Shown one piece after another: positions 63,254-64,000 of a stretch of 64,000 nucleotides of DNA (within the stretch, counting starts at the first letter, position 1; each line of letters begins with the position of its first letter). A program made the position numbers and the translations under genes. Under the pieces are notes generated by a model. The model saw only the letters and a list, made by a program, of their open reading frames with translations. It searched no databases and was not told the origin of the DNA. Source of the stretch: Blastococcus sp. TML/M2B (GTDB lineage: Bacteria > Actinomycetota > Actinomycetes > Mycobacteriales > Geodermatophilaceae); the NCBI RefSeq assembly GCF_016612865.1, contig NZ_JAENZZ010000003.1, forward strand, positions 1 to 64,000, written 5' to 3'.

Positions 63254-64000
63254 GTGCATGATCACGAGCAGGGCGCCACGGCCACCTCCACCGAACCAGG
63301 GCCAGCGGGCGACGACACCCGCCTCAAGCGGTCGGTGACGGGGAAGCTGCTGTTCCTGTTCATCCTCGGCGACGTCCTGGGCGCGGGCATCTACGCCCTG
63401 TTCGGCGTGATGGCCGGCGAGGTCGGCGGCGCGGTCTGGGCCCCGATGCTGGTCGCCCTCGTGCTCGCCATGCTCACCGCGGCCTCCTACGCGGAGCTGG
63501 TCACGAAGTACCCCAGGGCCGGCGGCTCGTCGGTGTTCGCCGAGCGGGCCTTCGGCAGCCCGCTCGTCTCCTTCCTCGTCGGCTACTGCATGCTCGCCGC
63601 CGGCGTCACCAGCGCGGCCGGCCTCTCGCTGGCCTTCGGCGGTGACTACCTGGGCGTCTTCCTCGACGTGCCGGCCGTCCCCGCCGCCGTCGTCTTCCTC
63701 GTGGTCGTCGCGCTGGTCAACGCCCGCGGCATCAAGGAGTCCGTGCGGGCCAACGTGGTCATGACCGTCATCGAGGTGTCCGGCCTGGTCCTGGTGGTCA
63801 TCCTCGGCGCCCTGGTGCTCGGTCGCGGCGACGGCGACGTCGGCCGGGTCACCGAGTTCCCCGACGGCGTCGGGGTCGCCTCCGGCGTGCTGGCCGCGGC
63901 GCTGATCGCCTACTACTCCTTCGTCGGCTTCGAGACCTCCGCCAACGTGGCGGAGGAGGTCCGCGACGTGCGGCGGGTCTACCCGATGGCGCTCTTCGGC
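63254..64000 (+). CDS. APC-family amino acid permease, truncated by window end
   Basis: The frame from GTG 63254 (VHDHEQGATATSTEPGPAGD) is open for 249 codons to the edge. It carries the APC motif LGDVLGAGIYALFGVMAGEV and helix 3 region YAELVTKYPRAGGSSVFAER, and six or so hydrophobic segments, with YYSFVGFETSANVAEEVRDV as the conserved loop in helix 6-7. It should import an amino acid or related amine with protons. Out-of-frame ATG 63258 is not the start. Roughly half of the expected length is present. Confidence 0.85.
   Translation, partial: MHDHEQGATATSTEPGPAGDDTRLKRSVTGKLLFLFILGDVLGAGIYALFGVMAGEVGGAVWAPMLVALVLAMLTAASYAELVTKYPRAGGSSVFAERAFGSPLVSFLVGYCMLAAGVTSAAGLSLAFGGDYLGVFLDVPAVPAAVVFLVVVALVNARGIKESVRANVVMTVIEVSGLVLVVILGALVLGRGDGDVGRVTEFPDGVGVASGVLAAALIAYYSFVGFETSANVAEEVRDVRRVYPMALFG

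Overview
The window is GC-rich chromosomal DNA from an actinobacterium. Supporting signs are the rRNA operon with the long helix-54 insertion typical of high-GC Gram-positive 23S rRNA, and the gene families present (RskA-type anti-sigma, EgtE-like enzyme, DUF4333 lipoprotein, YkoEDC thiamin transporter, leaderless TAnnnT promoters). Gene content resembles Geodermatophilaceae (Blastococcus, Geodermatophilus, Modestobacter), but that is inference; a 16S search of 11041-12562 would settle it.

Layout. 0-3.1 kb: a secretion and sigma-factor block (5'-truncated DUF4397 protein, class F sortase, ECF sigma factor, RskA-like anti-sigma), with the first three genes broken or frameshifted. 3.1-6.8 kb: stand-alone EgtE-like enzyme, DUF4333 lipoprotein, GntR regulator with a two-gene ABC transporter. 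6.9-13.0 kb: a tandem palindromic repeat array, then a complete rRNA operon on the minus strand (16S-23S-5S) with recognisable pre-rRNA processing stems. 13-19 kb: AlkB-like dioxygenase, RecQ helicase fused to a phosphoribosyltransferase-like tail, PHP phosphatase, and a SipW-type signal peptidase beside a small exported protein. 19-22.3 kb: Ohr and TetR sharing twin operators; a zinc-free S4 paralogue and a DUF2470 gene sharing a DtxR/IdeR-like iron box. 22.3-31.6 kb: uracil/xanthine permease, frameshifted GAF chemoreceptor-like protein, remnants of a divergent tetR/DUF4386 pair, ABC transporter with two-component system, old yellow enzyme. 31.6-43.5 kb: lipoprotein hydrolase, MFS exporter with HxlR regulator and twin operators, SDR, serine hydrolase, GGDEF protein, ABC exporter with MarR regulator, XRE regulator with SnoaL protein, DUF1992. 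43.5-55 kb: flavin reductase, SulP transporter, DNA ligase, PAS-GGDEF, MEDS-ATPase, a multiply broken methyltransferase, RsmC-like methyltransferase, haloalkane dehalogenase, frameshifted oxidoreductase, truncated rhodanese, GNAT. 55-64 kb: second palindromic array, TPP riboswitch with ykoEDC, anti-sigma kinase-like ATPase beside a GAF/PAS/SpoIIE phosphatase, a proline-rich unknown, and the start of an APC permease.

Cross-cutting features. Two repeat families stand out: tandem GGTACC-centred palindromes (two arrays 48 kb apart, opposite orientation) and an 85-86 bp double-hairpin element present three times at gene 3' ends. Many regulators sit beside their target with visible operators. At least eight genes have a TAnnnT hexamer 6-7 nt before the start codon, which suggests leaderless mRNAs. 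Several conserved genes carry single-base or dinucleotide indels, so draft-sequence error is a serious alternative to real pseudogenes at those places.
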